Part shown: positions 35,654 through 49,784 of the stretch, one piece after another
Layout of the letters: each line of letters begins with the position of its first letter
Numbering within the stretch: position 1 is the first letter of the stretch
Source of the DNA: Heterobasidion occidentale
Lineage: Eukaryota > Basidiomycota > Agaricomycetes > Russulales > Bondarzewiaceae
NCBI GenBank assembly: GCA_039111635.1
Contig: JBCAQO010000004.1
Span: forward strand, 2,728,001 to 2,792,000
DNA length: 64,000 nucleotides
Direction of reading: 5' to 3'
Made by a program: the position numbers and the translations under genes
The notes under the pieces: generated by a model
Told to the model about the DNA's origin: nothing
What the model saw: only the letters and a program-made list of their open reading frames with translations
Databases searched by the model: none

Positions 35654-36129
35654 AAAACTCTCACGCCCCCCCCTCATCTGCCACGACATGAACGCACATC
35701 TATCTATTAACCGCTTTCCTCTCGTCCGCTCGTCATTTGATTCCATTACACCTGGTTTTGCTAGATGCGGACTGATTTGTTTACTACTCTAATGCTGTGC
35801 GCGGCTACACTCTTTTGTATACTTACCTTCGTTCGTGCTCCAGGCCTAAAACTGGCGCATCTATATACCTTCACTTGCTTCCAAGCTGCTTGATCGGTGC
35901 GATTGAAAATCTTCAGATTTCCTGAGCATTGTGAAGAACTGTCTCAAATTATTTCTCTATCGGCCCAAAGGCTCTGACATCCCTTTTTTTCAGATCGAGA
36001 CGCTGTCCGAGCCAAAACTATGGACCGAGGATCTGATCGGAGTTGGCGGAGGTAATTCCCACGGGCGTTTGCGCAGCTGAACTTGTGCATTGAAGGATCG
36101 TTCAGCGATCCACCTTCCGCAGAAATACA
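35654..36129. other. Intergenic region
   Basis: 3' flank of the oxidase and upstream DNA of the next small gene. Nothing recognised. Confidence 0.5.
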
Positions 36130-36509
36130 ATGTCGGCACAACCGTCGAACGTGAACTATTCAACGCACACGTACCTCGCCGTCACGTTCAGCCCGTCCTC
36201 ACACTTCCTGGCCGATCCGGATTCTCTTTCGTCTGTACACCCAGCTCTTGCACATGTTGGCCAGGTACGTCATGAGCCTCTCCACTTGACTTCCGTCGAG
36301 ATCGTTGGCGTGGTCTGATGACCCATGTCACTTGTGACTATGCACAGGTTGGCGAGCTGAAGGACGTCCACCTCTTTAGCGTGCCCAAGGAAGAGTGGAA
36401 GAGGGCCGATAGCGCGATTCAGGACGTTCTGAGCGCGAAAAGGGCCGAAGGCGTTTTGAGAGTGGATGTACAAGTACCAAAGGGAAGGGCGAAGCGGGAT
36501 GAACTGTAA
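36130..36509 (+). CDS. Small protein of unknown function (about 98 residues)
   Basis: Two exons, 36130-36263 and 36348-36509, joined by a GTACGT...CACAG intron in the codon run ALAHVGQ/VGELKD. The protein starts MSAQPSNVNYSTHTYLAVTF, then SPSSHFLADPDSL, and ends with a basic/acidic stretch (VDVQVPKGRAKRDEL, stop TAA). VGELKDVHLFSVPKEEWKRA reads like a structured beta-alpha segment. No signal peptide or membrane segment. A real gene is suggested by the clean splice and in-frame continuity; I do not recognise the family. Confidence 0.65.
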
Positions 36510-36996
36510 GGCGTGAGGAGGACGAGGCTGTATCGATAGCATGGCAATTGGTATGTACGATACCGTGGTAAGCTCTGTCCGTTCTCACAGATCGAGATGT
36601 TTGGGAGGTGACATTGCCCGCAAGTAATCTAGCAAGGGGGGGCCCAGACCTGTTCGATTCTTCTAAGTTAAGCACTGTGAAAGATCGTGGAAGGAACGCA
36701 AGCTGGTTCCGGTTCTGGAACATCACGCGGTGCGGAAGTATATTTGTGGGTCCTCGCCGGCACATGTTGTCTGTGACGCTGGGAGCTGGTGGGAACCAGT
36801 TTTCTTCCTTGAGCTTACAAGAGGCCCACAAGCGGGAACTACAGAGTGGTCCAGGGCTCCGCTCTGGCTATGCCGCGGGTGGATGACCAGTCCAGTGACG
36901 TATCGGGATGCTTGATGTCATAGTCTTGCGCCCTCCACAAATGACTAGAATCACTACTGGGCACTGTGCCCCTCTTCGCCCTCCATCGCTCCCACC
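36510..36996. other. Intergenic region
   Basis: About 490 bases upstream of the next gene. A string around 36640-36690 (CTAAGTTAAGCAC) faintly recalls 5S rRNA internal-control sequence but does not extend to a 5S fold. Confidence 0.4.
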
Positions 36997-37867
36997 ATGT
37001 CTTCTCTCACCATCAGAATTGCTCTCAAAAATGTCCCAAAATCGCTCACAACCAGCCGCCCGTACCAGACCGCCACCACCTCGATGAGGGTCATGTCTAC
37101 GAGGTGTGCCGTCCTTGACTCTCCTCGATTGTCAAAATGGAATTGAGTTCATGACTTGCAGACGTCTGTACAGGTAAACTATCTCGATTCCCTCAAATCA
37201 GCGCTGCAGGGCCTGATCTCGCAATATTTTTTCGCCAATCAGCTCCATGCACGAAAATGATCCTGAGGTGTGTGGGTCGTCTGACTTTCAATATCGCCTC
37301 CTGACGCGTGTCTAGGTCCTTGAACGTGAAAAGCGACGCAACCTGAGCCGCGTTGGATACCAAACCTCCGCTCCAGTCGACGACGCACCAGGCTGGAACG
37401 AACTCCTCGCCACCAATGCCGAGGCCTCCGTCAAAGTAAGTGTGCTTCATCCTCCCCTGTACCACATCCCAATCTTTCAAATTTCGATGGGCTTCGAACA
37501 TGATCAATTTATGTCCTGTGTAGGCCGACCGCACCCCTAACGATGCCAGCGTAGCCGATCTCGTCCGGCGGACCGTTGCTCACATGAAAGCGAAAGATTC
37601 TCCCGAGGAGCGTTTCGAGGGTAGCGAGGCCACGTACGACCGCGACGAGATCTCTGGGCCGCTGCGCGGCGCGGGTCGGGGTGTCAGCTCTATCGAGACG
37701 GATGGATATGAAGAAGAGATGGAGAAAGTCGATGGCGAATGGCATCGGAGCACCGTCAAGAAACACACGGAAGTGGTCATGGATCCTAAAGAAGCCGTAT
37801 GTTGTCATTTTATTTCTCCCCAGGCAGGTCTTGACGATATTCTCATCAGGTGAAAGGCGAGGTCTGA
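36997..37867 (+). CDS. Small, probably mitochondrial protein of unknown function
   Basis: Six or so short exons. The start at 36997 gives MSSLTIRIALKNVPKSLTTS, a basic, Ser/Thr-rich amphipathic beginning like a mitochondrial presequence. After introns come SMHENDPEVLEREKRRNLSR, TSAPVDDAPGWNELLATNAE, then ADRTPNDASVADLVRRTVAH and an acidic region, ending TEVVMDPKEAVKGEV with TGA at 37865. All introns are GT-AG and keep one frame, which supports the model. No enzyme motif; likely a basidiomycete-conserved mitochondrial accessory protein, by inference only. Confidence 0.7.
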
Positions 37868-38509
37868 AGCGTGCTATCATGATTCGAGCTTGTCACTATA
37901 CGAGATTCGGTAAAAAAAAATCAGGCGTCCTTGGACTTGATCTACGTCCTGTATTTGTACAATTACTCCCTGGCGGTTGTACTTCTATCTTTGTATCTAG
38001 CATGATCCACGCTTTCGGGGTCCACGACGCGAGTCTATCAAACCTTTTGAGTTGCATGCGCTTTGGATTTTGATAGCCTCGACGTGCATTGGGCTTCGAA
38101 TTCTGCCTCGCCAGGATTGCCATTTCAATCTTTAATCTACATCCAACAAACCCTTTCATTTCTTTTTAACTTCTCTCTTCATGTAAAAACCAGTCCGTGT
38201 GCCTCAGACACAAATATACGTAAGAGAGACTGCGTCCAACGAAGCGTCGAAATTAATCCGTGCGGCGAGCGAGCATCAAACGAGAGAAAGAAAGAAGAGT
38301 GGACGAAGGAACGCCAAAAGGAAAATAAATAGGAAAAATGCGCATCATGTTCGATGGTGGGCGAGAGAATCGGGCTTTGAAGCTTGATGGGCGGGATCGG
38401 GGGCTGAGACTAACCACAGCTGCGCGTGCGGGCAGGAAGGTATATTGAAGTGGTTGGGCTACAGAAGGAAGTAGGGGCACGATGTATGTACAATACAGTG
38501 GGTGCGAGG
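37868..38509. other. Convergent intergenic region
   Basis: 3' flanks of the small mitochondrial-like gene (plus) and the PP2A gene (minus). It includes an A9 run near 37912. No gene recognised. Confidence 0.5.
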
Positions 38510-40030
<1,521 letters not shown>

Positions 40031-40165
40031 GTTGTGCTGAGCGAGTCGATGTAGATGAAAGGTCTAAAGGGAAAGAGGTGGCGAGCGGTGGAGACTCGAA
40101 GGGTGTTGTGCTTGACCTTCACCCAGTCACACCTTTCCGGGGTTTGCGCTGAGTGTCACGGATTA

Positions 40166-40189
40166 GTCACACTCCTAACGGAGTGTGAC
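40166..40189. promoter_or_regulatory. Perfect 10-bp inverted repeat in the PP2A/CCT5 shared promoter
   Basis: GTCACACTCC-TAAC-GGAGTGTGAC: two perfect 10-base arms around a 4-base spacer. Related half-sites lie just upstream (GTCACACC near 40127 and GAGTGTCAC near 40151). It sits 77 bp before the CCT5 start and 136 bp before the PP2A start. It is likely a binding site for a dimeric factor; a hairpin is the alternative. Confidence 0.6.
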
Positions 40190-40265
40190 GCAGCGGAAAA
40201 CAAGTGAGTTATTCCAAAGCAGGACGCGACCCGGTCCTCCATCCTCGTTCTCCATACAACACGAT

Positions 40266-42529
40266 ATGGATCACCAGGCTGTTTACACTACCGACGAGGT
40301 AGGTTTCGATTTTATCCCACGTTCATGTTTCCCTCTAACCACTTGCGTTAGTATGGTCGGCCGTTCATCATTCTCCGCGAGCAGGCGAGGAAAACTCGTA
40401 CTCATGGGATAGAAGCGATTAAGGTGCATACTCTCTTTCCCTCTTTGAGCGGTCACATCTTCATACTGCGTAGACACATATACTCGCTGCGCGCACAGTG
40501 TCTAACATCATACGGACGTCGTTAGGACCACGAGGTACGTGCGCAGACGCAAAGTCAGCCTCCGGCAGCTGAACAAAACGCGTGTGCCATCTTCTCTCAT
40601 TCACAGGCCTTGACAAAATCCTGATCTCACCCGATGGCGAGATCACTGTCACGAACGATGGTGCGACGATCTTGAGTCAGATGGAGGTAGAACACCAGAT
40701 TGCGAAGCTTCTGGTCCAGCTATCCAAGAGCCAGGACGATGAGATCGGAGACGGTACGACGGGTGTCGTCGGTGCGTATATCTTATATTCTCCTGTGCCG
40801 GTTCTTGTTTATATATTATGGTCTCTCGTTGGTTAGTTCTCGCTGGCGCGCTGCTCGAACAGAGTGAGGCTCTCCTTGACCGTGGGATCCACCCCATTCG
40901 GATTGCCGACGGCTTCGATCGTGCTTGCAGAATCGCGGTGCAGAACCTGGATAATATCGCGGATCGGGTAGAATACTCGCGGGAGAACACAGAGAACCTC
41001 CTCAAAACCGCCATGACCAGTCTTGGCAGCAAAATGTATATCCGTCCACATTCTCGTCTCGACTGTCACTGACTCGGTATATCGAAACAGTGTCTCCAAG
41101 GAGCACCAGCAATTTGCTCAAATCGCTGTTGACGCGGTCCTACAGGTTGCCGATCTTGAACGCAAGGATGTTCTCTTTGACCTCATCAAGGTCGATGGGA
41201 AAGTCGGCGGCTCCCTCGGCGACACGAAACTCATCAAGGGTGTCCTCATCGACAAGGACATGTCTCATCCTCAGATGCCGCACTCCGTTGAAAATGCCCG
41301 CCTCGCCATCCTTACCTGTCCCTTTGAGCCTCCACGGCCCAAGACAAAGCACAAGTTGGACATCTCAAGCGTGGAGGAGTACAACAAACTTAGGGAGTAC
41401 GAGAAGGAGAAGTTCATGGACATGATAAAGCGAGTCAAGGACAGTGGCGCCAACCTGGTCATCTGCCAGTGGGGTTTCGATGACGAGGCAAATCATTTGT
41501 TGATGCAGAATGAGTTGCCTGCAGTACGGTGGGTTGGTGGTCCAGAGATTGAGGTAAGGCTTTCTGTCCTCTTTTCCAAGTGCACATTTGATTCGGTGCT
41601 TTTAGTTGATCGCCATCGCCACTAATGGTCGCATCGTGCCTCGCTTTGAGGACCTGACGCCAGAAAAATTGGGAAAAGCGGGTATCGTTCGCGAAGTCTC
41701 TTTTGGTACTACTCGGGACAAGATGCTCGTCATCGAGGAATGCGCCAACACCCGCGCCGTCACTATCTTCGTGCGTGGAAGCAATAAGATGGTTCGTCAG
41801 CCTTTTTCATTGTCACACGAACCAGCCTTCCATCCTGATCTTGTACTCTGCTAGATCGTTGACGAGTCAAAACGCGCTCTCCACGATGCCATCTGTGCCG
41901 TTCGCAACCTCATTGTCGACAATCGTGTTGTCTATGGCGGTGGTGCTGCGGATGTCAGCTGCTCGCTAGCCGTTCAAAAGGCCGCTGACGAGGTAGGCCT
42001 CCCTGACAATCTGACATTCCTTTCATCACTGATGCGGCCTCGGCATCATAGATCGCGTCCATCGAACAATATGCGATGCGCGCCTTCGCATCTGCACTAG
42101 ATGCCATTCCTCTCGCTCTCGCAGAGAACAGTGGTCTTTCTCCAATTGAGACTCTGGCAGAAGTAAAGAGCCGGCAGGTCAAGGAGGGCAACCCGAGTCT
42201 GGGTATTGACTGCAATGGTAGGGGCGAGAACGGTGCGTGGCGGCTCATCATATTGGCGCGATGCCCATTTACATTGATTCTGTTATCAGACATGAAAAAA
42301 CAATTTGTGAACGATCCCCTGATTTCAAAGAGGCAGCAGTACTTGTTGGCGACTCAGGTGCGCATGCATCTCCCTCAGCTCATATTGTCAAGCGCTCACC
42401 TCGCATACATCATTGTAGCTCGCCCGTGCAGTGCTAAAAATAGGTTAGTCCTTCTTCACCTCGTGTCGGTCAAACTGATCAAACTCTTTTGCAGACGATG
42501 TCATCACCGCTGGAGAGGCAGACGAGTAG
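40266..42529 (+). CDS. CCT5: Chaperonin CCT epsilon subunit
   Basis: Subunit of the cytosolic TRiC/CCT chaperonin that folds actin, tubulin and WD proteins. It starts [20 protein letters not shown]. The nucleotide-binding motifs [29 protein letters not shown] and [12 protein letters not shown] are present. The apical part includes [20 protein letters not shown] and [14 protein letters not shown]. The C-terminal ATPase part has [20 protein letters not shown] and [36 protein letters not shown] is diagnostic for the epsilon subunit. It ends [14 protein letters not shown] with TAG at 42527. About ten exons with short GT-AG introns; several introns remain open in frame. Confidence 0.97.
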
Positions 42530-43008
42530 TCATGGAAAGATGTATGATAGATAGAATCACACTAATCTTGTGCTTTTTCCAGTGTGGCGGGCAACTGGGC
42601 TTTTCCGTCTTTTTCAACGAGTGCTCCTCGGGATTCCTTCGGGTCGCATGATCATGGTGAATTTCCCTAGAAAGGTGGTATTATCTTGTGCGTGGCGGAA
42701 AGTGCTGAGCGCGATTCAGCTGCATGGTTCGCTTTCCTATCAGGTAACCGCCATATTTTTGTTCACAGCAGTATGTAAGTTCGAATCCGACTGGTAGATT
42801 TGTAGCGTGGCGTTCTCGAGATTCGAGAATTGAAAAGCGTCCTCCGGATCCTCCCACGCCATACGCGTCACGCGTCGTCAACACGCGTTGGTGGCGGGGG
42901 TGGCAGTGGGTGGCATTCAATATTTAACCTCGCCCGCCTTGTTCTCTCTTGTCTTCAACTTCCTCATCCCAACCACCACCTGCGCCTGTCTCACTCTAAC
43001 ATCACCCT
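42530..43008. other. Intergenic region
   Basis: 3' flank of CCT5 and promoter of the TPR gene. It includes a CA/TC-rich leader at about 42945-43005. No other feature. Confidence 0.5.
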
Positions 43009-45367
43009 ATGACCTCTACAATTGACCAGCTGAAGTCCGAGGGCAATGCTCTTTTTGGGCAGAAACAATACGAGGCAGCTCTCGAGAAGTATGGAGAGGC
43101 TATCAAGCTGGACGATCATAATGCAATCTTGTATTCGAATAGAGCAGCTTGCCACTTAGCTCTGGCAGAGTGAGTGATGCCTACCATCGCTTATGCTTTC
43201 AATTCTTCCTCACACACATGTCTACGGATTCATAGCTACACGAAAGCTATGGAAGACGCAGAAAACGTGAGTGGCACTGCTGCTTCATTGTTCGACTTTG
43301 CTCACGCATCAATTGCGAACAGGCCCTAAAGCTTGACCCTGTATATTCCAAAGCTTGGGCACGTCTGGCATCCGCACAAGGCGTATGTGGCGCCGCTTGG
43401 CTTTGGCCCTATTTTCATACTGAATACCTCTCATATAATCCCAGTCACTTGATCTTCTACCGCACGCTATAAAGTCCTGGCAGTCTGCCATTGACACTCT
43501 GCCGAAGAAGAACTTGAAGCCTGCAGATGTCACACAAAGGACACAATACCTGAAATCTTTGGAGGCCATGAAAGTCAGAGAGAGAATCGAAACGCAAGAG
43601 AAACTCCATTTATCTGTACCTCATCGAGTCAGCAATGTTGGGAATAAACACAGCTGGGATCGAGCTCAAGAGCTGTTGCCAGAGCTCAGGAAAGCGGGTA
43701 AGATGAGAAGCAGTGTAAGTAAATTTCTTCGTGATTGCCCGTTTGGAAGGTGAACTCATCGTGTTCCTCCTTTAGGCATGGGTCCTGGCAGCGGCAGACG
43801 AAGTAAGTCGAGTTAGATGCCTTTGTTGTCACAGCTGAACCTTTGTACCCCCGCAAGCAATATAGCAAAGGTGCAAGACTACTGAAACAAGTCGTGCAGA
43901 CGGAAAATCCTGAGGGTCCAGGATACTTTGGTGCAATTGGAGTACATATCTATCTTTGGAGTCTCTGCTATAGCTAACAGGAAGGTTGTAGGTACTGAAA
44001 GAGATGAGCAATGCTGTGCTGCAGGACAAACGCTGCTTTCGAATCGACAGTAACGATTGGTTCGACAAGTGGAACTGTCAAAGTATGTGTTGTCCCCGTC
44101 CCTTCTTCTGTTCACTCACATCATGATCCGGGACAGTGAAATTGGAGGCGTTGAGATTCAGGACGCCTAGTCCAGATGCATCGCTCGAGAAGATAGCCAG
44201 TCACATGCAAGAATTGCTCGCAGAAGGCGGCTGGGATCTCGCCCGTCCGTCCATTGATTTTTGGTTAGGTATGCTTTTTTGAGCCTAATTTCACATTGTT
44301 GTTGTTGTGTCTCATTCTTCATAGGTTTTTATTCATGAAAGCTGTATTCGACGGCGACATCAAACTTGATAACAAAGCAAGTCTCGAGACGTATGATCAA
44401 GTCTTAACAATCTTGCGCTGGGGCCGGGAACGTTGGAGCGACGTCCCGGCTACTGATCGTGGAGTAGTGTTCGACGACACGTTTGTTCGAGGCGTTAGAT
44501 CCATGCGGATTCATGAGCATATGCGCGTGCGTATTGCCTCATCTGTCTGCCAATTGCAAGTGGCTGAATACGATACAGGCTGGGAACTGGATAACGACTC
44601 AAAGTTCTACACTCTAGATGGGCTCCTGGAGGAAGCAAATAGCATCATCGACGAGATCCGGAACAGCCCCAGAGACAATATCGGTACTCCTTTCGACATG
44701 GCACACTATGACTACATAGAGGGAAAAGCAATCGCGTTCGTCTTCGCCATTCATTTCGTACACAATAGCTACTAATTGATAACGCAGCTTGAAGGGGTTC
44801 TATTATCGTGAAGCTCCGTTCCATAAAAAAATGACGAACAAAGATGAGATACAGGATTTCTATGATCGGTCACTCAAGTACTACCTCGAGGCTGCTGACA
44901 TGTTCCCTGAGGATGATGAATACTACATTGGTGCGTGTTCTATCTCGCCTTTCTTGCTACAACAGCTCGTAAGCTCACGTACTCCCTTATAGCGTGGCTC
45001 AACAACGCATTTGACGTCCTCAAAAGCGGTGGTACTACTCTGAGGAAATGCATGCCGATCTTCAAGCGCATACGCTCGGCCCTCCCAGAAGTATCCAAGA
45101 TCTGGAATGATTTGTTGACTACCCAGACCCAAACAAGAACATTGTACAAACCCTTCTGACCATTGCAGAGGCCGAGGAGAAGATAGCTGCAGGCAGTCTT
45201 ACCTTGGACAGTTATGTTGTGCCACAACGATTCCTCGAGGGCAAGTTTGGTCTATATCGTGGTACGTCTCCGTGGTAGTGTCGTACGTTTTGATGTTGAG
45301 CTGATCCATTTTCATGCTGTGTATAGGTAACCGCCCATATGAGAGTCCGCGCTCTTCTGGGCGTTGA
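43009..45367 (+). CDS. TPR-domain protein of unknown function
   Basis: Multi-exon gene. The N-terminus MTSTIDQLKSEGNALFGQKQ, YEAALEKYGEAIKLDDHNAI and LYSNRAACHLALAE, then YTKAMEDAENALKLDP, form a three-repeat TPR domain like those of SGT/STI1 co-chaperones that bind Hsp70/Hsp90 tails. The rest (about 480 residues) is not a known domain: SWDRAQELLPELRKAGKMRS, FMKAVFDGDIKLDNKASLET, IRWG-like LTILRWGRERWSDVPATDRG and ALPEVSKIW. A last exon after the intron near 45263-45327 gives YRGNRPYESPRSSGR and TGA at 45365. It is likely a co-chaperone-type protein with a fungus-specific C-terminal region; the partner is unknown. Confidence 0.85.
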
Positions 45368-46541
45368 AAGCTTAGCGCTCAGCCCCCATCAAATACGTAT
45401 TTGCTCTTCCCGTTGCGTGCTATCGTATATAATATTTTCAATGGTTGATCTCATAATATACATGACACCGTTTATACGCATTTCCATGTGCATATTGATG
45501 GTCTATTCATTCGGTCATCGCTGGCACCCCACCCAAGTCATTGTTTGCACTCATTCTATGAAGATCATAAGGCTGACTACACCCGATCAACTGAAGATAA
45601 CGCTTCGCTATAGCGTGTCTAATAGGGCTGGACTTGTCGTTAATTGCTGCCAGACAATATCACTTGTCAGAAAAAGACCACGCTTCTTCACGTCAAAAAA
45701 CGGTTCAGGGCCGCTCAAGACAAGATTGCTAGACGGCAAAAATGCTGTTCATTGTTCAAACAGATCTAGAACGGCCTGCCATTTGGCTCTGACGACGTTG
45801 ACGTTCCGATTTTTTTGCTCATGCTGTCCGTACTGTATACTTTTGTGACTATCCACTGCTGTTCACCGTCTACGGCTTTGTAGCTATGCGGACGCTGTCC
45901 GGATGCACCGAATGTCAGGGTCCTGTATTACTTGGTTGATCGTTGCGGCTTTGCTTCTACAGTGACGGCTGATAGGCTATCAGCCAATCTTGACTCTGTA
46001 TAGCCCCTCTAATTATGTTTGGCAACTGTAGAAAGATGTACGCGACGTAGTACTGGCTCGTGCACATTATTGCACTGGTATGTCCCGCTTCTGAAAGGTC
46101 CCAAATGAGGAAAAGCCACTCGAGTTCGTTCTATTATTCCCTGATTTTGCAATTTCTCGTGTGGAGTGGCTTGAGAATGTGCTCGCTGATCTACTTTGTC
46201 TGTCAACTAATCGCAAGCCTTGCCTATAAGAATATTAGAAGAGTACCTCGAGATTAACAGAGATATACGGAGGACATTGACGGCACTAACGGATTCACTA
46301 GCACTACCCTACGAGTGGAAGCAGTTAGCAATCTTGCCGGAAGCTGTTAACAAGGGACGTAATCGCTTCGTTCAAGAGCTGGCAACGGTGTTCGGAATGG
46401 GCCACAAGAGTGCCACAAGGCGCAATGGAGCATTTACAAAACGTTTCATATTGGATTTCCTACTGCTTCTGACAACACGGGATATATATTCTGTCACAGA
46501 TCAGCAAATTGATCGGTCGCCTGCGAGGAAACAACGCATCG
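45368..46541. other. Convergent, AT-richer intergenic region
   Basis: About 1.2 kb with lower GC than its surroundings. One plus-strand open frame (46220-46582) encodes 120 residues (e.g. ALPYEWKQLAILPEAVNKGR) and overlaps the 3' end of the iminopeptidase gene on the other strand. It matches no family I know, so I do not call it a gene. Nothing else seen. Confidence 0.4.
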
Positions 46542-48278
<1,737 letters not shown>

Positions 48279-49784
48279 CGTGCGCAAGGAGGTAAGTCCA
48301 CTTATTCTGTTGTAACGTCTGACTTGAGAACGGTCTCGTGTAGGCAAGGTGTATGAAAATGCAGATCGTCGGGTGAAAACACGGGGAAGCAGCGACAATC
48401 GAGCACTCATCGCAGTGAGATCGACTAATCGGGAACCTCCTGCCTTTCTGGGTGGCTACTTTATCTGATGATATAAATTGTAGATCACGACACAATCTGA
48501 CTCAATGCGGTTCATTTTGTCTGCATTTTTAAGTCAAAATGAAGATCAAAATACCCAAAGCTTACGCTTTGCCCAAAATTGTTTCTGTACAGGCTTCAAC
48601 GTTTCAGCGTTCATTGATTCATCTCCTGTCGTTCTGAGCCTTCTACATAACTTAGAAACGTCATGTCAGCAACCTACAGTATCGCTTAGATGAAATCCCC
48701 GTGTGGCTGCGGACGGCTTTGGGAATGATCCAATCAGTCACTAACGGATTTGACAGGTGCATGAGAAATACTCAAGCGGTTGTTATTGAAGTTGAAGTCA
48801 CTAGCTTGAGCATTGAAGGTATGGATATCGCTCGCAAAGAATGATACGACTCTCTATCCATTCTGACATTGTATCGCTCAAGGACACCTTTGGATTTCCC
48901 ATTCCTAGAGTAGATACCACCGGGCTCTCGCGCGATGCACATGAATCTGTTAGCGACGTCCAGTCTAACGTAGTCTCCTGTGACACAACAGCAGATGATT
49001 GCTTTCCCACTGCCACATCCAACCTTTCTTCCCCAGGCAGACTGTCTGCTTGCTGCCGCTCAATGTCGACACTAATGGAGTTTCATGTTATTATTAGGTA
49101 TTTTTTGTCGTGATTCTGCTGTGTCAGACCAACTTACAACGATCATTCGACCGTGTGCGCTGGGCAGCATTTGCCTACGCTGCATTCCCGGGGAATGCAA
49201 GGGTTGGCCTGAATCAGGATCAAGGAGGTCCGTGACCAGTGATCCTGCCTGGTAACCAACACGTACCTCTTTCAAGTAGGTATTTTTGGTATCAAATGAC
49301 ATTCACCGCGCTCCGAGGGTGGCCAAAAGAGGCGCCAGCACGACGGAAAGTCACACATTGTCGTCATCGCCTTGGGGACCTGAATATAATGCAGATGCCG
49401 TTGGAAGTGGGCCTGGCGGCACCAATCGCTGAATTTCGCAGGCGAGCACGCTTTCCGATGCAGACAAAGTTGGGTACGGCGCTTGACGTGGGCGTGGGGT
49501 CCGCGGTTGATGCGGGTCAACAAAAATAGATTTAATCAGTTTCGTCAGTCCAGAAACAGTCCGTTTAAAAGCGGGCCTCACTGAGCCATCCAACTATCAT
49601 CTTCTCCACCCCATCCACCCCATCTTTCAACTTCGCGGTCAGGCATCGCCCGAATTTTTCCCTCTTCGTGACTGCCAGACCTGGTGTCAATCCAATCTTT
49701 TATTTTCTTAGGGATCTATTCGTTTATACCTTTCATACCCTTTCACACTTGACGTTCTCGACTTTCTACTCGCAATCCTCCAAG
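48279..49784. other. Intergenic region
   Basis: About 1.5 kb between divergent genes. A plus-strand frame at 48690-48843 (DEIPVWLRTALGMIQSVTNG...) and one at 48841-49113 (MIRLSIHSDIVSLKDTFGFP...) overlap by ATGA and look mildly protein-like, but no splice model or family supports them. The right end (49560-49784) is the promoter/leader of the secreted protein, with TTTAAAA at about 49565. Confidence 0.4.

Noticed and set aside
36635..36700. Possible 5S rRNA fragment (CTAAGTTAAGCAC)
   Set aside because: Only one short stretch resembles the 5S internal control region; the flanks do not match or fold.
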